This document shows positions 17,327-18,157 of a stretch of 18,157 nucleotides of DNA, one piece after another (within the stretch, counting starts at the first letter, position 1; every line of letters begins with the position of its first letter). The notes under the pieces were generated by a model. That model was given only the letters and a program-made list of their open reading frames with translations, was not told where the DNA came from and did no database searches. Made by a program: the position numbers and the translations under genes. The DNA comes from Larix sibirica (lineage: Eukaryota > Streptophyta > Pinopsida > Pinales > Pinaceae): the NCBI GenBank assembly GCA_004151065.3, contig NWUY0304947472.1, positions 15,473 through 33,629 of the forward strand, read 5' to 3'.

Positions 17327-17611
17327 TGTTGGGAAGATGAATCCCGTAGGAGAAAGAACCTTGCATACAATTCTATAGTGGCCTCTTCATGACCAAGTCT
17401 AGCATAAGGGCAAACTCAAACTTTGAAGTCAAAGCTGCAAGTAGCAAAGTTTGATTAACAAAATAACTAAGCTTAACCCTAACACTATGAACTTCCATGG
17501 ATTGAATCATGTCTTTAGATCACAAATGCTCATACAACTAAGGGAAGAATAAATTTACATAGCATATGAAACATATAAACTTAATCAAGTAGGAGAATGG
17601 TTATAGCAACA
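17327..17611 (-). repeat. Candidate 5' LTR of the copia element
   Basis: On the plus strand the segment begins TGTTGGG (17327) and a matching outer end CAACA occurs at 17607-17611, giving a 285-bp TG...CA unit with short inverted TGTTG/CAACA ends. On the minus strand it would start TGTTGCTATAACC and end TTCCCAACA, abutting the primer-binding site. The inner end is fairly well supported by context; the outer end is a guess. Confidence 0.35.
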
Positions 17612-18130
17612 AGATAAATTTAACATGCTTGAAGAAAAGAGAAGATAAGTACCAAACTACTCGTTTTTATTGATCTTGAAGCTTGAGAATAGATTACAAG
17701 TGCAAGGGGGAATGAAACCTTAGGGTCCAAACCCTTTCACAATAATCTCCCTCTCTTCTTTACAGAACATGAGAAGAAAAGAGATGGTGTGTTGTAGAAG
17801 TGAGAGAAAGAGGGTTAATTGCATGCATGGGGAAATACAATGGATAATGATCTTTGAAGATAATGCACTTTACCCCACCACTACTCCAAGACAAACCCAG
17901 GCACTTTGTTGGCTAAATTAGCCACCCAATTATGTGGTTTTCAAGTTCTAACTCAGACAAGGTGTGCAACTAGTCTAAAGTGATAAGAGGACAAGATAAG
18001 GTAAAATGATAGGCCACATGAAGTCCCTTGGATACTCCTTGAGATAAATACTGATAAGATGATAAGAGTCAAATTGAATATTCTCCAAGCAGGGCACACT
18101 TTTCCAAGCTCCCCTTTTACTTAAATTTTT
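17612..18130. other. No gene recognised
   Basis: Mixed AT-rich sequence with purine-rich (AAGAAAAGAGAAG near 17633) and CT-rich (CTCCCTCTCTTCTTTACAG near 17748) stretches. No open frame of note. Confidence 0.4.
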
Positions 18131-18157
18131 TGTACTATCATTAATTGTTTTAGGATG
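18131..18157 (+). promoter_or_regulatory. Splice-acceptor-like sequence at the window edge
   Basis: TGTACTATCATTAATTGTTTTAG|GATG has a branch-point-like CTATCATTAAT, a T-rich tract and AG at 18152-18153. It could end an intron whose exon lies outside the window. Such strings are common by chance in AT-rich plant DNA. Confidence 0.2.

Noticed and set aside
1-18157. CRISPR array, prokaryotic operon, rRNA or organelle insertion
   Set aside because: The repeats found lack regular spacer structure, there are no dense ORFs with ribosome-binding spacing, and no conserved rRNA or plastid gene sequence was recognised.

Overview
The window looks like land-plant nuclear DNA, probably from a large, repeat-rich genome such as that of a gymnosperm. 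It is AT-rich, has no compact operons or Shine-Dalgarno spacing, and shows splice-type signals. Most of the recognisable coding matter is decayed retroelement gag, and inverted-repeat and CACTA-like transposon signatures are present. I found no intact, confidently identifiable protein-coding gene. Nearly all open frames are short chance frames or fragments of dead elements. The species cannot be named from the sequence.

Layout. (1) 1-1012 is a cluster of unrelated local tandem duplications (29, ~44, 83 and 31 bp units). It ends in an 89-bp hairpin-bearing block that recurs at 1596-1684, immediately after a two-base N gap. (2) 1800-3930 holds a decayed minus-strand protein gene in several frames: a basic/aromatic N-terminal part, an acidic part, a proline-rich linker and a repeat-rich tail. 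It is probably a transposon-carried or mobile-domain gene. (3) 4150-6477 is an ORF-free block. It contains a ~150-bp tandem array whose units are built from GGTGC...GCACC inverted repeats, and it is closed by a perfect 10-bp CACTA-type terminal inverted repeat pair (4415-4424 / 6468-6477), so it may be a non-autonomous CACTA element. (4) 6650-8554 is a gag-only LTR element: a coiled-coil segment, 13-residue repeats, a perfect CX2CX4HX4C knuckle, no visible polymerase, a polypurine tract and a ~354-bp 3' LTR candidate. (5) 9780-10171 is an exon-like block with in-frame stops and a consensus splice donor. (6) 10172-12700 is AT-rich with small tandem repeats and one tiny exon-like frame. (7) 12800-13140 is a second copy of the same gag-like family, with four 39-bp (13-codon) repeats. 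(8) 13738-13872 is a 55-bp-stem hairpin of MITE type. (9) 14250-14601 is a richer-GC stretch that reads like a promoter and first exon ending in ATG|GTGAGT. (10) 16320-17611 is a broken minus-strand Ty1-copia gag (UBN2 type), with a plausible primer-binding site and 5' LTR to its right. The window ends on a splice-acceptor-like sequence.

The parts do not form a pathway. They are layers of dead mobile elements, possibly lying inside or between very long plant introns. The most distinctive signals are the 13-residue-repeat gag-like family seen at two loci, and the hairpin-built 150-bp array between CACTA-type ends.
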